64,000 bases of DNA from Phenylobacterium soli (GCF_003254475.1 NZ_QFYQ01000001.1:1178001-1242000); one strand, 5' to 3'. Shown: positions 1 to 10,884, numbered from the stretch's first letter. The notes: a model not told the origin generated them from the letters alone. Numbers and translations are program-made.

Positions 1-1
1 G

Positions 2-1624
2 CGGGTCGCGCTGGGCAAGGACGGCGCCGGGCGTGAACGGTTCACGACGCGGGACATGCTCGCCGTCGAGCAGCGGCTGGAAGACGCGGCCGAGCGGCTG
101 GCCGGCCGCAGCGGCCATGGCGTCGACGGCGCGGGTCCGTACGGGCGGGCCGCGGCGCTCGGGTCCGAGCAGGCGGCGGCGCTGGCCCACGTCACCTCGG
201 GCCATGACCTCGCGCTGGTCGTGGGCTACGCCGGATCCGGCAAGAGCGCGATGCTGGGCGCGGCGCGCGACGCCTGGGAGGCGCAGGGGCTGACCGTCTG
301 TGGCGCGGCGCTTTCGGGCATCGCGGGCGAGAGCCTCGAAGGTGGTTCCGGCATCCGCTCGCGCACGCTCGCCAGCCTGGAGCACAGCTGGGCGAACGAC
401 CGCGACCGGCTTGGCCCGAACGACGTCTTGGTGGTCGATGAGGCGGGGATGGTCGGGTCGCGCCAGATGGAACGTGTCCTCGGCGCCGCGGAGCGCGCCG
501 GCGCCAAGGTGGTGCTGGTCGGTGATGTCGAGCAGCTCCAGGCCATCGAAGCCGGCGCCGCTTTCCGCGCCCTGGCCGAACGCCACGGGGCGGCCGAGAT
601 CACCGAGGTCCGCCGGCAGACCGCGGACTGGCAGCGGCAGGCGACGCGGGAGTTCGCCACCGGCCGCACGTCCCAGGCGCTCGAGCGCTACGCCGAGCAA
701 GGCGCGGTCGTCGAACATGCGACGCGGGCCGAGGCGCGGGCGGGCGTCGTGGCGGGCTGGGACCAGGCCCGCGCCGCGCATCCCGATGCGCGCCAGATCA
801 TACTCGCGCACACCCGGGCCGACGTCGCCGAGCTGAATGGACTGGCGCGACAACGCCTGAGGGCCAGTGGTCACCTTGGAGAAGACCACCTCATCGAAAC
901 GGAGCGCGGCGAACGCGCCTTCGCGGTGGGGGACCGCGTCATGTTCCTGCGCAACGAGCGGTCGCTCGGCGTCAAGAATGGCTCATTGGGCGTCGTCGAG
1001 CAGATCGAAGGCGGCAGCCTGGCGGTCCGGCTCGACGGCCCCGACGCGCGGGTGATCGCCTTCTCGACCTGGGCGTACGCGCACATCGACCACGGCTATG
1101 CGGCCACGATCCACAAGAGCCAGGGGGTGACGGTGGACCGCGCTCACTTGCTGGCGACCGGCGGCCTCGACCGCCATGCGACCTATGTCGCCATGACCCG
1201 CCATCGCACGGAGGCGATCCTGCACTATGCGCGGGAGGACTTCCGCAGCCGCGGCGAGCTGACCTCGACGCTGAGCAGGGAGCGGCCCAAGGACACGACC
1301 CTCGACTATCTGGACCGCTACGCCGCTCGACGGGGGCTGGAGCCGGAAGGGCCCGCCACGCGGCGCGCCGATCGCTTCGTGGCGGCTTGGAACGAAGCCA
1401 AACGGCAGGCCGCGAGGGCCGGCGATGATGTGGCCGCCCAACGGGCTGCGGACCGCTTCTTCGGCGCCTTGGCTGTCCAACTACACCGGGATCCGGAACT
1501 CCGGCAGGCGCTGGCCTCGCGACGGAGCGAGCTCGGACTGGAGCGCGGCCGCCCCCAACGCCGTCTGGGCGACGATCTGTTGAGGGCCGTCGGACGCGAC
1601 CGCGGTCTGGATCGCGAACGGTGA
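2..1624 (+). CDS. traA: Conjugative relaxase/helicase TraA (Ti-type), C-terminal part, cut by left edge
   Basis: TraA nicks the transfer origin and unwinds plasmid DNA during conjugation. Only the helicase half is visible; the reading frame is open through base 2, so the relaxase domain lies outside the window. I see the Walker A loop GYAGSGKSAM (near 223-252), Walker B VVDEAGMVG (near 430-456) and the C-terminal UvrD-like motif IHKSQGVTVD (near 1108-1137). The tail after the last helicase motif is Arg/Ala-rich, as usual for TraA. No other transfer genes follow, so it probably marks the end of a transfer region next to cargo. Family assignment is secure; plasmid versus integrated element is open. 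Confidence 0.87.
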   Translation, partial: RVALGKDGAGRERFTTRDMLAVEQRLEDAAERLAGRSGHGVDGAGPYGRAAALGSEQAAALAHVTSGHDLALVVGYAGSGKSAMLGAARDAWEAQGLTVCGAALSGIAGESLEGGSGIRSRTLASLEHSWANDRDRLGPNDVLVVDEAGMVGSRQMERVLGAAERAGAKVVLVGDVEQLQAIEAGAAFRALAERHGAAEITEVRRQTADWQRQATREFATGRTSQALERYAEQGAVVEHATRAEARAGVVAGWDQARAAHPDARQIILAHTRADVAELNGLARQRLRASGHLGEDHLIETERGERAFAVGDRVMFLRNERSLGVKNGSLGVVEQIEGGSLAVRLDGPDARVIAFSTWAYAHIDHGYAATIHKSQGVTVDRAHLLATGGLDRHATYVAMTRHRTEAILHYAREDFRSRGELTSTLSRERPKDTTLDYLDRYAARRGLEPEGPATRRADRFVAAWNEAKRQAARAGDDVAAQRAADRFFGALAVQLHRDPELRQALASRRSELGLERGRPQRRLGDDLLRAVGRDRGLDRER

Positions 1625-1730
1625 CGCCTGGCAAGCGCATGAACGGCGGCTGACTGAGCGCGTCAGGCGAACCTCAGCCGCGGTGTGGAACGTTCTCCCG
1701 GCGCGTGACACGCAGCCTTTGGAGATCCAC

Positions 1731-2144
1731 ATGAAGACGATCCTGACTGCGCTCCTGGCGGCCGTGGCGCTGGGCGCGATCGCTGCGCCCGCCCTGGCCC
1801 ACGAACCGGAAGAGCGCGACTATGCCCAGTACTTCGGCGGCTATCCGTCGTTCGAGGCGCTCTATCAGCACGAATACGCCGGCATCCAGCACGGCCTGCG
1901 CGACGGATCCTATTCACGCCGGGAGGCCGGCTACTTCTTCCGCCAGCTCGACGATATCCGCCGGCGCGAGGCCTACTACCGCTCGCGCGACGGCTATCTC
2001 AACCCCTGGGAAGGCCGGGACATCCAGGCGCGACTCGAGCGGCTGCACGACGTGATGCACGAGGCCCACGAGGAGGGCCACGCGCAGCAGGACGCCGAGG
2101 GCGATTGGAGCCACCGCGACTACGGCGACTATCCCCGGCGCTAG
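1731..2144 (+). CDS. Small secreted protein, function unknown
   Basis: A 137-residue protein with a clear signal peptide ([12 protein letters not shown], ending ALAHE), so it should be exported. The mature part is rich in Tyr, Arg, Glu, Asp and His, with repeated Y/R/E-rich helix-like stretches and a His/Glu-rich C-terminus (MHEAHEEGH) that could bind metal; this is only a suggestion. I chose the ATG at 1731 over one at 1683 because GGAG sits six bases upstream and the signal peptide starts there. It converges on cusA: both stop codons lie in the same CTAG at 2141-2144. I do not recognise the family. Confidence 0.7.
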   Translation: MKTILTALLAAVALGAIAAPALAHEPEERDYAQYFGGYPSFEALYQHEYAGIQHGLRDGSYSRREAGYFFRQLDDIRRREAYYRSRDGYLNPWEGRDIQARLERLHDVMHEAHEEGHAQQDAEGDWSHRDYGDYPRR

Positions 2145-5100
2145 CTCGGTCGGCTCCCCGTTGCGCCGGCCCTGGGCTGGCGCAGCGGCCGCCGGCGGCG
2201 CAGGAGCAGATAGCCCGCCGGGATCACCAGCATCGACAGCAGCGGCGCGGTCAACATGCCGCCGATCATCGGCGCGGCGATCCGGCTCATGACCTCCGAC
2301 CCCGCGCCGTGGCCGATGAGGATGGGCGTAAGGCCGGCGAGGATCACCGCCACGGTCATGGCTTTGGGGCGAACCCGCAGCAGGGCGCCCTCGCGGATCG
2401 CGGCTTCCGTCGCGGCCTCGCCGGGCTCGGGGCCGCGGGCCTCCAGGGCGTGCTTCAGGTAGATCAGCATGACCACGCCGAATTCCGCCGAGACGCCGGC
2501 GAGCGCGATGAAGCCGACGCCCGTGGCCACCGACTGGTGGAAGCCCAGCCCGTAGAGGATCCAGACGCCGCCGGTGAGCGCGAAGGGCAGCGTGGCCATG
2601 ACCAGGCCGGCCTCGTCCCAGCGGCGGAAGGTGGCGTAGAGCAGCAGGAAGATGATCGCGAGCGTCGCCGGCACGACCAGGATCAGGCGTTGGACGGCGC
2701 GCTCCAGGTACTCGAACTGGCCCGAGTAGAGGATCGAGACGCCCGCAGGCAGCTTGACGTCCCTGGCGACGGCGCGCCGCAGATCCTTCACAACCGAGCT
2801 CAGGTCGCGGCCGCGCACGTCCACATAGACCCAGGTCGACGGTCGCGCATTCTCGGTCTTCAGCATCGGCGGGCCCTCGGCGATCTCGACGTTTGCGACT
2901 GTGCCGAGGGTGATCTGCTGGCCCGCCGGCGTCAGGATCGGGAGGCTTCGGACGCCCTCCAGGCTGTCCCTGAGCTCGCGGGGGTAGCGGACGTTGATCG
3001 GGTAGCGCGCCACGCCCTCGACCGTCTCGCCGACGTTCTCGCCGCCGATCGCGCCGGAGACGATCTGTTGCACGTCGGCGATGTTGAGGCCGTAGCGGGC
3101 GGCCGCCGCGCGGTCGATGTCGATGTCCACGTAGCGCCCGCCGGTCAGCCGCTCGGCCAGGGCCGAGCTGACGCCCGGCGTTCGCTTGGCGACGGCCTCG
3201 ATGGCGGCGGCGACGCGATCCAGGTCCGCGAGGTTGGTTCCGGACACCTTGACGCCGATCGGGCTCTTGATGCCCGTCGCCAGCATGTCGATGCGGTTGC
3301 GGATCGGCGGGACCCAGACGTTGGCGAGGCCGGGGACCTTCACCCTCCGGTCGAGCTCGTCGACGAGCTTCTCCGGCGTCATGCCCGGCCGCCACTGGTC
3401 GCGGGGCTTGAACTGGATGGTGGTCTCGAACATCTCCATCGGGGCCGGGTCGGTGGCGCTTTCCGCGCGGCCGGCCTTGCCGAAGACGGTGGCCACCTCG
3501 GGCACCGTCTTGATCATCCGGTCCGTCAGTTGCAGCAGCTCGCCCGCCTTGGCCGCCGAGATGCCCGGAAGGGCGGACGGCATGTAGAGCAGGTCGCCCT
3601 CGTTCATCGGCGGGATGAACTCGCCGCCCAGACGGCTCAAGGGCCAGGCGGTGGTGGCGAAGGCCACGAGCGCGATCAGCAGCACGGTCCGGGGACGGCG
3701 CAAGGTCCAGTCGATGGCCGGCCGGTAGAGGGCGGTCAGCCAGCGGTTCACCGGGTTCTCGTGCTCGGCCGGGATCCGTCCGCGGATCAAGAGGCCCATC
3801 AGCACCGGCACAAGGGTCACCGACAGGATCGCGGCGCCGGCCATGGCGTAGCTCTTGGTGAAGGCGAGCGGCGAGAACAGCCGCCCCTCCTGCGCCTGCA
3901 GCGAAAAGATCGGCACGAACGACAGGGTGATGATCACCAGACTAAGGAAGAGCGCCGGCCCGACCTCGACGGCTGCCTCGGTGGTCACCCGCCAGCGCGT
4001 CGAGGAATCGAGAGCCTGGCCGGGGTGCTCGTGCGCCCACTGCTCCAGCCGCTTGTGGGCGTTTTCGATCATCACCACGGCGGCATCGACCATCGCGCCA
4101 ATGGCGATGGCGATTCCGCCCAGCGACATGATGTTGGCGTTGACCCCCTGGATGCGCATCAGCAGCAGCGCGAAGAGCACGCCGAGCGGCAAGGTGAGGA
4201 TCGCCACCAGGGCCGAACGCACGTGCCAGAGGAAGAGCGCGCAGACGAGGGCGACGATCACGAACTCCTCGATGAGCTTTTGCGTCAGGTTGGAGATGGC
4301 GCGATCGATGAGCTGTGAACGGTCGTAGGTGGTCACCACCTCGACGCCCGGCGGCAGGCTGCGCTTGAGCTCCTGCAGCTTGGACTTCACCGCTGCGATG
4401 GTCGCGCGGGCGTTCTTGCCCGAGCGCAGGATCACCACGCCGCCGGCGACCTCGCCCTGGCCGTTCAGCTCGGCGACGCCGCGGCGCATCTCCGGGCCGA
4501 GCTGGACCGTCGCCACCTCGCCGAGGCGCACCGGCACGCCGCCAGCGGCGCGCAGGGGGATGGCCCGGAAGTCGTCGAGGGTCTTCAGGTAGCCCGACGC
4601 GCGGACCATGTACTCGGCCTCGCCGAGCTCCAGCACCGAGCCGCCCGTCTCCTGGTTGGCGCGCTGGATGGCCTCGACCGCCTGTTGATGGGTGATCCCG
4701 TAGGCCGCCAGCCGCACCGGATCGAGCACGACCTGATACTGCCTGACCATGCCGCCGATGCTCGCGACCTCGGCCACGCCCGGCAGGGTCTTCAGCTCAT
4801 AGCGCAGGAACCAGTCCTGCAGGCCGCGAAGCTGGGAAAGGTCGTGACGGCCCGTGCGGTCGACAAGCGCGTATTCGTAGACCCAGCCGACCCCGGTGGC
4901 GTCGGGCCCTAGGGACGCCTTGGCCGCCGCGGGCAGGCGGCTCTGCACCTGGTTCAGGTATTCCAGGACCCGGGAGCGCGCCCAGTAGAGGTCTGCCCCG
5001 TCTTCGAACAGCACGTAGACGAAGCTGTCGCCGAAGAAGGAGTAGCCGCGCACGGTCTTGGCGCCCGGGACCGACAGCATGGTGGTGGTCAGCGGATAGG

Positions 5101-5296
5101 TGACCTGGTTCTCGACGATCTGCGGCGCCTGGCCGGGATAGCTGGTGCGGATGATGACCTGAACGTCGGAGAGGTCCGGCAGGGCGTCCACGGCCGTGGA
5201 GCGCACCGCGAGGGCGCCGGCGATCAGGAGCGCCAGCGCGCCGAGGATGACGAGCAGCCGGCCGCGGACGGCGGCGCGGATCAGGGCGGCGATCAT
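2141..5296 (-). CDS. cusA: CusA-type heavy-metal RND efflux pump, inner-membrane permease
   Basis: Proton-driven exporter of Cu(I)/Ag(I) or related ions, forming a trimer that docks to the adaptor and outer-membrane channel. The protein has 1051 residues, as expected. It shows the N-terminal NPxxP-region equivalent [11 protein letters not shown], two RND halves with large periplasmic loops, and the transmembrane helix 4 motif [17 protein letters not shown] with the proton-relay Asp typical of CusA. Start at 5296: its ATG overlaps the stop of the adaptor gene (ATGA), so the operon is translationally coupled. Metal specificity rests on the CusF-like domain of its neighbour and cannot be fixed from this protein alone. 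Confidence 0.93.
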   Translation of the reverse strand: MIAALIRAAVRGRLLVILGALALLIAGALAVRSTAVDALPDLSDVQVIIRTSYPGQAPQIVENQVTYPLTTTMLSVPGAKTVRGYSFFGDSFVYVLFEDGADLYWARSRVLEYLNQVQSRLPAAAKASLGPDATGVGWVYEYALVDRTGRHDLSQLRGLQDWFLRYELKTLPGVAEVASIGGMVRQYQVVLDPVRLAAYGITHQQAVEAIQRANQETGGSVLELGEAEYMVRASGYLKTLDDFRAIPLRAAGGVPVRLGEVATVQLGPEMRRGVAELNGQGEVAGGVVILRSGKNARATIAAVKSKLQELKRSLPPGVEVVTTYDRSQLIDRAISNLTQKLIEEFVIVALVCALFLWHVRSALVAILTLPLGVLFALLLMRIQGVNANIMSLGGIAIAIGAMVDAAVVMIENAHKRLEQWAHEHPGQALDSSTRWRVTTEAAVEVGPALFLSLVIITLSFVPIFSLQAQEGRLFSPLAFTKSYAMAGAAILSVTLVPVLMGLLIRGRIPAEHENPVNRWLTALYRPAIDWTLRRPRTVLLIALVAFATTAWPLSRLGGEFIPPMNEGDLLYMPSALPGISAAKAGELLQLTDRMIKTVPEVATVFGKAGRAESATDPAPMEMFETTIQFKPRDQWRPGMTPEKLVDELDRRVKVPGLANVWVPPIRNRIDMLATGIKSPIGVKVSGTNLADLDRVAAAIEAVAKRTPGVSSALAERLTGGRYVDIDIDRAAAARYGLNIADVQQIVSGAIGGENVGETVEGVARYPINVRYPRELRDSLEGVRSLPILTPAGQQITLGTVANVEIAEGPPMLKTENARPSTWVYVDVRGRDLSSVVKDLRRAVARDVKLPAGVSILYSGQFEYLERAVQRLILVVPATLAIIFLLLYATFRRWDEAGLVMATLPFALTGGVWILYGLGFHQSVATGVGFIALAGVSAEFGVVMLIYLKHALEARGPEPGEAATEAAIREGALLRVRPKAMTVAVILAGLTPILIGHGAGSEVMSRIAAPMIGGMLTAPLLSMLVIPAGYLLLRRRRPLRQPRAGATGSRPS

Positions 5297-6768
5297 CGCG
5301 CGCCCGCCGGTGTGAGACGCCGCACCGTCGGCCCCTCCGGCGGCTCGTCGAACGCAAACCCGACCCGGTCGCCCACCCTGAAGCCCTTGCCCATGGCGGG
5401 GTCCGGCAGCCGGAACGTCATGGTCATTGCCGGCCACTGGGCGGCGGGAATGGCGCCGTGTGAGATCGTGATCGTCGCGGCCGTGATCGCCTCCACCCGG
5501 CCGGCGCCTTCAAAGACCTGAGGCGCGGCGTGGCCGGCGTGGCCGGCATGGGCGTCGGCGGCGCCCTGCGCGAGGGGGCGGGGACGAAGACCTGCCAGGC
5601 TCGCTTCGCTGTCGATCAGGAACTGACCGGAGGCGACCACCGTCTCGCCTTCGGAGAGGCCGGCGAGCACCTCTGTGCGGCCGTCCGCCTCGCGTCCGGT
5701 GCGGACCTCCGTCGGCGCGTAGCGCCCGTCGGGCTTGGCCAACATGACCAGCGTCCGTTTGCCGGTGCGGATCACCGCCTCGGAGGGAACCAGGAGCGCG
5801 GGTTGCAGGGTTCCGCCGAACCGGACGCTCGCGAACATGCCGGGTCGCAGGCGGCCGCCAGGGTTCGGCAGCTCGATGCGCGCGGTAAGCGTCCGGGTTT
5901 CCGCCTGCGCTTGAGGCAGGACCGCCGTCACCCGACCGTTGAAGGTCCGGCCCGGGAAGGCGGCCAGGGTGGCCGTGGCGGTCTCGCCGACCCGGATCTC
6001 GTCGGACAGGGCTTCCGGAACCGACGCATTGAGCCAGACCCGGGCCAGGCCGTTGATCTCCGCCAGCGTGGCGCCGGCGGCGACGGTCATGCCGTTGCGG
6101 ACGCTGAGGGTCTTGATCACCCCGCCCGTCGGCGTCGAAACGGTGACGACATTCCGCACCCGGCCGCTGCGTTCGACCGCCGCGATCAGCGACGGCGGCA
6201 TGCCCACCAACTGCAGGCGCTGGCGCGCCGCGCGGGTCAGGGCCTCGTCGCCGGTGCGGCGCATCGCCAGGAACTCGCCCTGGGCCCCGGCCCACTCGGG
6301 AACCAGGATGTCCGCCAGGGGCGCCCCGGCGCCGACGACGTCGCCCGGCGCTCGGCCGTAGACCCGCTGCACGAAGCCCGCGGCCTTGGCCTGGACGACG
6401 GCGACATCCCGGTCGTTGAAATCGAGGATACCCGCCGCCGTCACGCCGCTGGGCAAGGCGGCGCGCTCGACGGTCGCGGTCCGCACGCCGAGATTCTGGA
6501 CCCGGGCCGGATCGATATGGACGCCCGCCTCGGCGGTCTCATCGGCGTACTTCGGGATGAGGTCCATGTTCATGGACGACTTACCGGGCCCCGGATAGCG
6601 CTCGTTCGGGACCATCGGGTCGTACCAGTAGAGGACCTTGCGGGCGGATGCCGGGGCGGGCGAGGACGCCGGCGCCGCGGGATGGCTGGTCAGCCGGCCT
6701 GCCGCGAAGCCGAGGCCTAGCGCGACGGCCACTCCGACCGCCGACAGGAGCAGGGTCTGGCGGCTCAT
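5293..6768 (-). CDS. cusB: CusB-type membrane fusion protein with fused C-terminal CusF-like domain
   Basis: Periplasmic adaptor (491 residues) joining the RND pump to the outer-membrane channel. Order: an N-terminal membrane anchor (about 5-27); a heavy-metal-binding segment with YDPM and [11 protein letters not shown]; the barrel-sandwich and beta-barrel core; a His-rich linker (HAGHAGHA); then a CusF-like domain with the WPAMTMTF Cu/Ag-binding motif. E. coli encodes CusF separately, so this is a fusion. Start ATG 6768 overlaps the cusC stop (ATGA), and the stop overlaps the cusA start. Copper/silver is therefore the likely substrate. Confidence 0.92.
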   Translation of the reverse strand: MSRQTLLLSAVGVAVALGLGFAAGRLTSHPAAPASSPAPASARKVLYWYDPMVPNERYPGPGKSSMNMDLIPKYADETAEAGVHIDPARVQNLGVRTATVERAALPSGVTAAGILDFNDRDVAVVQAKAAGFVQRVYGRAPGDVVGAGAPLADILVPEWAGAQGEFLAMRRTGDEALTRAARQRLQLVGMPPSLIAAVERSGRVRNVVTVSTPTGGVIKTLSVRNGMTVAAGATLAEINGLARVWLNASVPEALSDEIRVGETATATLAAFPGRTFNGRVTAVLPQAQAETRTLTARIELPNPGGRLRPGMFASVRFGGTLQPALLVPSEAVIRTGKRTLVMLAKPDGRYAPTEVRTGREADGRTEVLAGLSEGETVVASGQFLIDSEASLAGLRPRPLAQGAADAHAGHAGHAAPQVFEGAGRVEAITAATITISHGAIPAAQWPAMTMTFRLPDPAMGKGFRVGDRVGFAFDEPPEGPTVRRLTPAGAR

Positions 6769-8000
6769 TGGTCGCTCCCATAGGTCAGGACGATCCGGGC
6801 GCCGTCTCGCGCGACCAGCGCCTCGCGCTCCAGCGCCCCGAGCTTCGCGTCGGCCAGGTCGGTCAAGGCCATGCGCATGTCGTCGAAGCCGGCGCGACCG
6901 GCCGCGTAGCTGCTGAGCTCCAGGTGAGCACGCTGTTCGGCGGTGGGGACGAGGACCTCCACCGCCCTTCGCCACTGGTCGTGATGCATCACGTGGTCGG
7001 CGATGTCGGCGTCGAGGGCGGCCACCAGCGCGCGGCGGCGATCCTCGCGCTCGATCCGCATGCGGTTGCGGTCGGCCAGACGCGCCGCGATGACGGGCTC
7101 CTGGCGGGTGCTCTTGAAGAGAGGCAGGCTCACGGTTGCGCCCGCGGACACTGTGTCCCCGAACATCGGGTCGCGGCGGCCGTAGGAGACCTCAAAGCTC
7201 CAGTCCGGCCGCGTGGCTCCGCGCGCCGCGTCGACGTCGGCGTCGGCCCGCCGCTCGGCGGCCTCCGCTATGAGCAGGATCGGATGGCGGTCCAGCGCGG
7301 CGTGCAGCGCCGCAGGATCGACGTCGTAATGGGGCGCCTCTCCCGCGGTGGTTGGGGCTCGATCGCCGGTCCAGCGCGAGAGCTCCGCCCGGGCCTTGGC
7401 GACGGCGGCGACCAGTTCGCTTCGCCGATCGGCGAAGGTCGCCTGCAGGCGCCTCGGTTCGAGGCCGACGGCCGGCCGGGAGGCGCCCGACGCCACGCTG
7501 GCCGGCTGCGCCGACCAGAGGTCCTTCAGTCCGCCCACCAGCTGGTCCAGAGCAGCGAGCCGTCGCTCGGCATAGGCGAGGTCGATCCATGCGAGCGCAG
7601 CGGCCACCCGCACATTGCGCTGCTGCAGGGTCGCCTCCGCCTCGGCGACACCGATCTCGGCCGATCCGGCGGCGACTTCGGCGCGCCGGCGCGCGGCGTT
7701 GGGGACGTCCTGCACGACGCCGACCTTGGCCATGGTCATCTCGTCGGCGTTCAAGCGCCCCGCGGGCGGACCGGAGACCGGGAAGTTGTCGACGCCGACG
7801 CTGAGCTTCGGATCGGGCAGGCGGCCGGCCGCGTGGGCGGCAGCCCGCGCGGCGTCCACCTTCAGGGCGCTCGCCTGAAGGCTGGGCGCGGACCGGGCTG
7901 CTAGGTCCAGCGCGCCGGCGTAGGTGAGGGGCTCTGCGGCGGCGGGGGCCGCGGCCAGCGCCGCGACCGCCGCGAGGGGCAGCCATCGATGGGAGGACAT
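6765..8000 (-). CDS. cusC: CusC/TolC-family outer-membrane efflux protein
   Basis: First gene of the cusCBA operon; 411 residues. It has a cleavable signal peptide (ending APAAAEP) and the two repeated Ala-rich coiled-coil halves of the outer-membrane efflux protein family, forming the trimeric exit duct for the CusBA pump. No lipobox Cys is seen, so it should be a soluble-signal TolC-like member rather than a NodT-like lipoprotein. The ATG at 8000 is the only start before the signal peptide. Its stop overlaps the cusB start by four bases. Confidence 0.85.
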   Translation of the reverse strand: MSSHRWLPLAAVAALAAAPAAAEPLTYAGALDLAARSAPSLQASALKVDAARAAAHAAGRLPDPKLSVGVDNFPVSGPPAGRLNADEMTMAKVGVVQDVPNAARRRAEVAAGSAEIGVAEAEATLQQRNVRVAAALAWIDLAYAERRLAALDQLVGGLKDLWSAQPASVASGASRPAVGLEPRRLQATFADRRSELVAAVAKARAELSRWTGDRAPTTAGEAPHYDVDPAALHAALDRHPILLIAEAAERRADADVDAARGATRPDWSFEVSYGRRDPMFGDTVSAGATVSLPLFKSTRQEPVIAARLADRNRMRIEREDRRRALVAALDADIADHVMHHDQWRRAVEVLVPTAEQRAHLELSSYAAGRAGFDDMRMALTDLADAKLGALEREALVARDGARIVLTYGSDQ

Positions 8001-8072
8001 GGTTCCGACAACTCCGGGGACACCGCGCAGGGCGGCGGGCGCCGGCGGTGGCGACCGCCGGGTCTGAGGAGG

Positions 8073-8447
8073 TCAGAGCTGGATGGGGGGCCTCAGACTT
8101 CGGTCGGGCGGGCGCGAGGCGGCCGGCAGCTCGTCCAGCGGCGCGAAACGAAAACGCTCAGCCGTGACCGGAGCGAGGGGAATCGACGTCGCGCCGGGAA
8201 GGCCGATGGCCGAGACTGTGGCGAGACAGGCGACGTCGGGTTTGCATGGCAAGTGCGAACCGCCGTCCCGCACCGGCGCGGGGGGCGTCGCGGCGGTGGC
8301 GGCTGTGGTCGAAGCCTTGGCCATCATCGGGCAGTCGGGCGGGCATGGATCGCAAGACGCCCCCGCAGATGGGGCGGCCGTCGCGGCCAGCGGAATGGCC
8401 AGGATGGCCAGTATCGCCAGCAGCCGGACTACGAGCTTGACCGACAT
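8073..8447 (-). CDS. Small exported cysteine-rich protein upstream of cusCBA
   Basis: A 124-residue protein with an N-terminal hydrophobic signal/anchor (MSVKLVVRLLAILAILA) and a mature part carrying Cys clusters (CDPCPPDCPMM and CKPDVACLA). Cys/Met clusters in an exported protein 72 bases upstream of cusC suggest a periplasmic metal-binding accessory of the efflux system; that is inference from position and composition. I chose ATG 8447 because the signal peptide begins there. No family recognised, and no GTAA-N17-CGTC element precedes it. Confidence 0.6.
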   Translation of the reverse strand: MSVKLVVRLLAILAILAIPLAATAAPSAGASCDPCPPDCPMMAKASTTAATAATPPAPVRDGGSHLPCKPDVACLATVSAIGLPGATSIPLAPVTAERFRFAPLDELPAASRPPDRSLRPPIQL

Positions 8448-8562
8448 GGGTTCCCAAATAGCACCGTCGCCGACAGGACGTCCATCGCCGACCGTACCCT
8501 CTGATAGCGAGCCCATCGACCCGCCGCTTTGATCTGCCTCATGCGCCGCGCTTCCGTAGGCC

Positions 8563-9081
8563 TCAGCGGAGCGGGGGCGACGCCGCGCGGGAGGACCAGT
8601 GGATGTGGACGATCCGCCAGCCCTCCGGGGTTCGACGAAGGATCATCGTCTCGGTGGTGAGGCGATCGACGACCTTCTCTCCCGACTGGCTGCGCACGCG
8701 CCCCTCCGTCGCGATCCAGGCGAGGCCGCCTGAAGCCGCGCCCGTCCGTTGCTGCGGGGTCGACTCCGCGGCGCCCTCGAATTTCGCGTCGGCGGCAAGG
8801 TGCGCCGCGGCATAGTCCGCCTTGGACCGTTCCGCGCCGCCGGCCTCGAACACCAGAACGTCGCTCGCCAGGAGCGCGGCGGCCTTGTCCGGTTCGCCCG
8901 TCTTCAGCGCCGCGTGGAAGGCGTCGACGACGCGTGCGGCGGCTGCCGCTTCCCCGGCCAGCGCCCAGGCATGCCGCGCCGCGGGCGCCGCGCCGGATGG
9001 GTGGGACAGGGCGATCGTCGGCGCCATTGCGCCGAGGGCGACTGCTGTGGCGGCGAGCCAGGCGGGTGTCGTGGGGGTCAT
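8563..9081 (-). CDS. Exported SnoaL/DUF4440-like protein
   Basis: A 172-residue protein with a signal peptide (cleavage near ALSHP) and an NTF2/SnoaL-like cone fold pattern: an early helix (VVDAFHAALKTGEPDKAAAL), a conserved DVLVFEAGG strand, and the C-terminal strands TMILRRTPEGWRIVHIHWS that are characteristic of the DUF4440 group. Such proteins are often annotated without known function; the pocket may bind a small ligand. It lies upstream of the small Cys-rich protein in the same direction but 115 bases apart, so it may be its own unit. Confidence 0.75.
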   Translation of the reverse strand: MTPTTPAWLAATAVALGAMAPTIALSHPSGAAPAARHAWALAGEAAAAARVVDAFHAALKTGEPDKAAALLASDVLVFEAGGAERSKADYAAAHLAADAKFEGAAESTPQQRTGAASGGLAWIATEGRVRSQSGEKVVDRLTTETMILRRTPEGWRIVHIHWSSRAASPPLR

Positions 9082-9185
9082 GGAAATCCTGTTTGAGCCA
9101 TCGCGCGGCGCGCCCAGGCAAGATCGTTCAACGGACCGGCGTGCTCAAGCGCGTGGAACCGCGGGGCGAGCGCCGCCTGCGCAGT

Positions 9186-9938
9186 TCAGCGCCTTTGTCC
9201 GAACAGATTCAGCAGGAACTGGAAGAGGTTGACGAAGTCGAGATAGAGGCTGAGCGCGCCATAGCTGCTGGCCGCGCCCAAGGCCGCCGCGTCGCCGCCC
9301 AGCTGGTGATAGGTGAGCTTCAGCCGTTGCGTGTCGTAGGCGATGAGCCCTGCAAAGATGAGGACGCCGATGGCGCTGATCGCGAACGAGAAGCCCGGCG
9401 GGTTCCAGAACATCTGCACCAGCATGGCGACGACCAGCCCCAAGAGACCCACCAGGAGGAAGCTCCCGAAACCCGTCAGGTCCTTCTTCGTCGTGTAGCC
9501 GAAGAGGCTGAGGCCGCCGAACGCTGTCGCGGTGATCAGGAAGGTCGTGGCGAGCGAGGCGCCCGTGTAGACGAGGCCGACGACGCCCAGGGAGGCGCCG
9601 ATCAGGGCGCTGATGGTCCAATAGAGCAGGCTCGCGCCACGCGCAGTGGGTGTCCGCATGGCGAACATGGAGCCCAAGAGGACCACGATCGGCGCGAAGG
9701 CGACGATCATGCCGATCAGCGTGTAGCCGACGAAGCGCCCGTCGGCGGTGGTCCGGAACATCGCGTCCCGCACCGGCGGGACCATGCTCGTCAGGTAGGC
9801 CAGGCCGGCGGAGAGAACGAGCCCGAGCGCCACCTTGTTGTAGACGCCGATCATGAACCGGCGGAGTCCCGCGTCGAGCGACATGTCCAAGCGTTCTGGC
9901 GCCACCCGGTCGAGCGCGCTTTGGTCGAGATGCGTCAT
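9186..9938 (-). CDS. Bax inhibitor-1 / YccA-family membrane protein
   Basis: A 250-residue integral membrane protein with about seven hydrophobic segments and the family features RRFMIGVYNKVALGL near the N-terminus and the charged IAYDTQRLK loop near the end. Members act as inner-membrane stress proteins: some leak Ca2+/H+, and YccA modulates FtsH. The ATG at 9938 has an exact GTAA-N17-CGTC element 48 bases upstream. Monocistronic in appearance. Confidence 0.88.
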   Translation of the reverse strand: MTHLDQSALDRVAPERLDMSLDAGLRRFMIGVYNKVALGLVLSAGLAYLTSMVPPVRDAMFRTTADGRFVGYTLIGMIVAFAPIVVLLGSMFAMRTPTARGASLLYWTISALIGASLGVVGLVYTGASLATTFLITATAFGGLSLFGYTTKKDLTGFGSFLLVGLLGLVVAMLVQMFWNPPGFSFAISAIGVLIFAGLIAYDTQRLKLTYHQLGGDAAALGAASSYGALSLYLDFVNLFQFLLNLFGQRR

Positions 9939-9985
9939 CTCAGTCTCCCGTGTCGCCCTCGCGCACCCGTGACGGCTGCTTCTAA

Positions 9986-10011
9986 CGACGCGGGTTCCGG
10001 CCAGATCTTAC
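9986..10011 (-). promoter_or_regulatory. ECF-type promoter element for the Bax-inhibitor gene
   Basis: Minus strand reads GTAAGA, 16 bases, GTCG: an exact GTAA-N17-CGTC match, 48 bases upstream of the ATG at 9938. One of 16 identical-spacing copies in the window. Confidence 0.75.
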
Positions 10012-10080
10012 GCCGGCCCGGAGCGACGCCGCGGCGAGCGGGGGCGACACGGATGCGATCCTGTTGGCGGCCCGGCGCCT

Positions 10081-10752
10081 TCAACACGGCTGCGGCGCAG
10101 GCGACGCAGCGCGCCGCAGCGCCCACAGGAGGTAGGCCGAAGCCACCGCGCCCCCGAAGCAGAAGACCGAGATGTAGGCCCACTGGAAGAACCCCACCGT
10201 GATGGCGAGCACGAGCCCCACGAGGCCGCCGAAGATCTTCAAGCGGCGGTCGGACGCCAGCAGCAGCGGGGCCAGGAGGATGAAGACGTAGAGGAGGTAG
10301 GTCATCGGGCGGCTGATGATATCATCCAGCAGCTCGACATCGCTGTAGCGGATCGCGTGTTCGAGCAAGGTGACCTTCAGCCAGCCTTGATGGGTCAGGT
10401 AGGGGAGGAACTGGACGCTTCCGAGCATCCCGCCCAGGACGGCAAAGATGAGGTACGGCGCATGCCGCCGCGGCGGCTCGGTGAAGTAGACGGAGATGGG
10501 GATCCAGACCGGCCAGCCGATCCAGGCGAAGAACATGTAGTAGAGGGAAAAGACCGCGGTCGACGCCACGTCGTTGTGGGCGCCAGCGATCCAGATCATG
10601 CCCTCGGCGAATTGCTGGAAGCCCAGCAGCATCGGAAGCGCTGCGATCCCGACGAAGCGGCGGTCGTCGCGCCACGTACGCCAGATCGCGAATGCTCCGG
10701 CCGGGACGAGCACGGCGGCCGCGGTGAAGCTGACTGGGGCCGAGAGGCACAT
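10081..10752 (-). CDS. DUF6629-like membrane protein
   Basis: About 223 residues with roughly seven transmembrane segments and the N-terminal MCLSAPVSF that resembles the MCFSA start of DUF6629 proteins; function unknown. I chose ATG 10752 rather than the GTG at 10782 because the family motif begins at this Met and GGAG lies about 12 bases upstream. It is divergent from the phosphoketolase operon; the shared intergenic region holds an ECF-type element only in the rightward direction. Confidence 0.7.
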   Translation of the reverse strand: MCLSAPVSFTAAAVLVPAGAFAIWRTWRDDRRFVGIAALPMLLGFQQFAEGMIWIAGAHNDVASTAVFSLYYMFFAWIGWPVWIPISVYFTEPPRRHAPYLIFAVLGGMLGSVQFLPYLTHQGWLKVTLLEHAIRYSDVELLDDIISRPMTYLLYVFILLAPLLLASDRRLKIFGGLVGLVLAITVGFFQWAYISVFCFGGAVASAYLLWALRRAASPAPQPC

Positions 10753-10821
10753 CGCTGCCGGGTTCTCCGATTGGGGTCTCACACAGACGATGTTTGTCCA
10801 TGCCGCGCAAGCTCGTTGGCT

Positions 10822-10847
10822 GTAAGCGATCGATCGCCCATACGTCC
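10822..10847 (+). promoter_or_regulatory. ECF-type promoter element for the phosphoketolase operon
   Basis: GTAAGC, 16 bases, GTCC: exact GTAA-N17-CGTC match, 38 bases before the GTG start at 10885. It should drive the four-gene operon to 17022. Confidence 0.78.
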
Positions 10848-10884
10848 TACCCTACAACGCCCTGAGGCGTGCGGAGGTGATTGC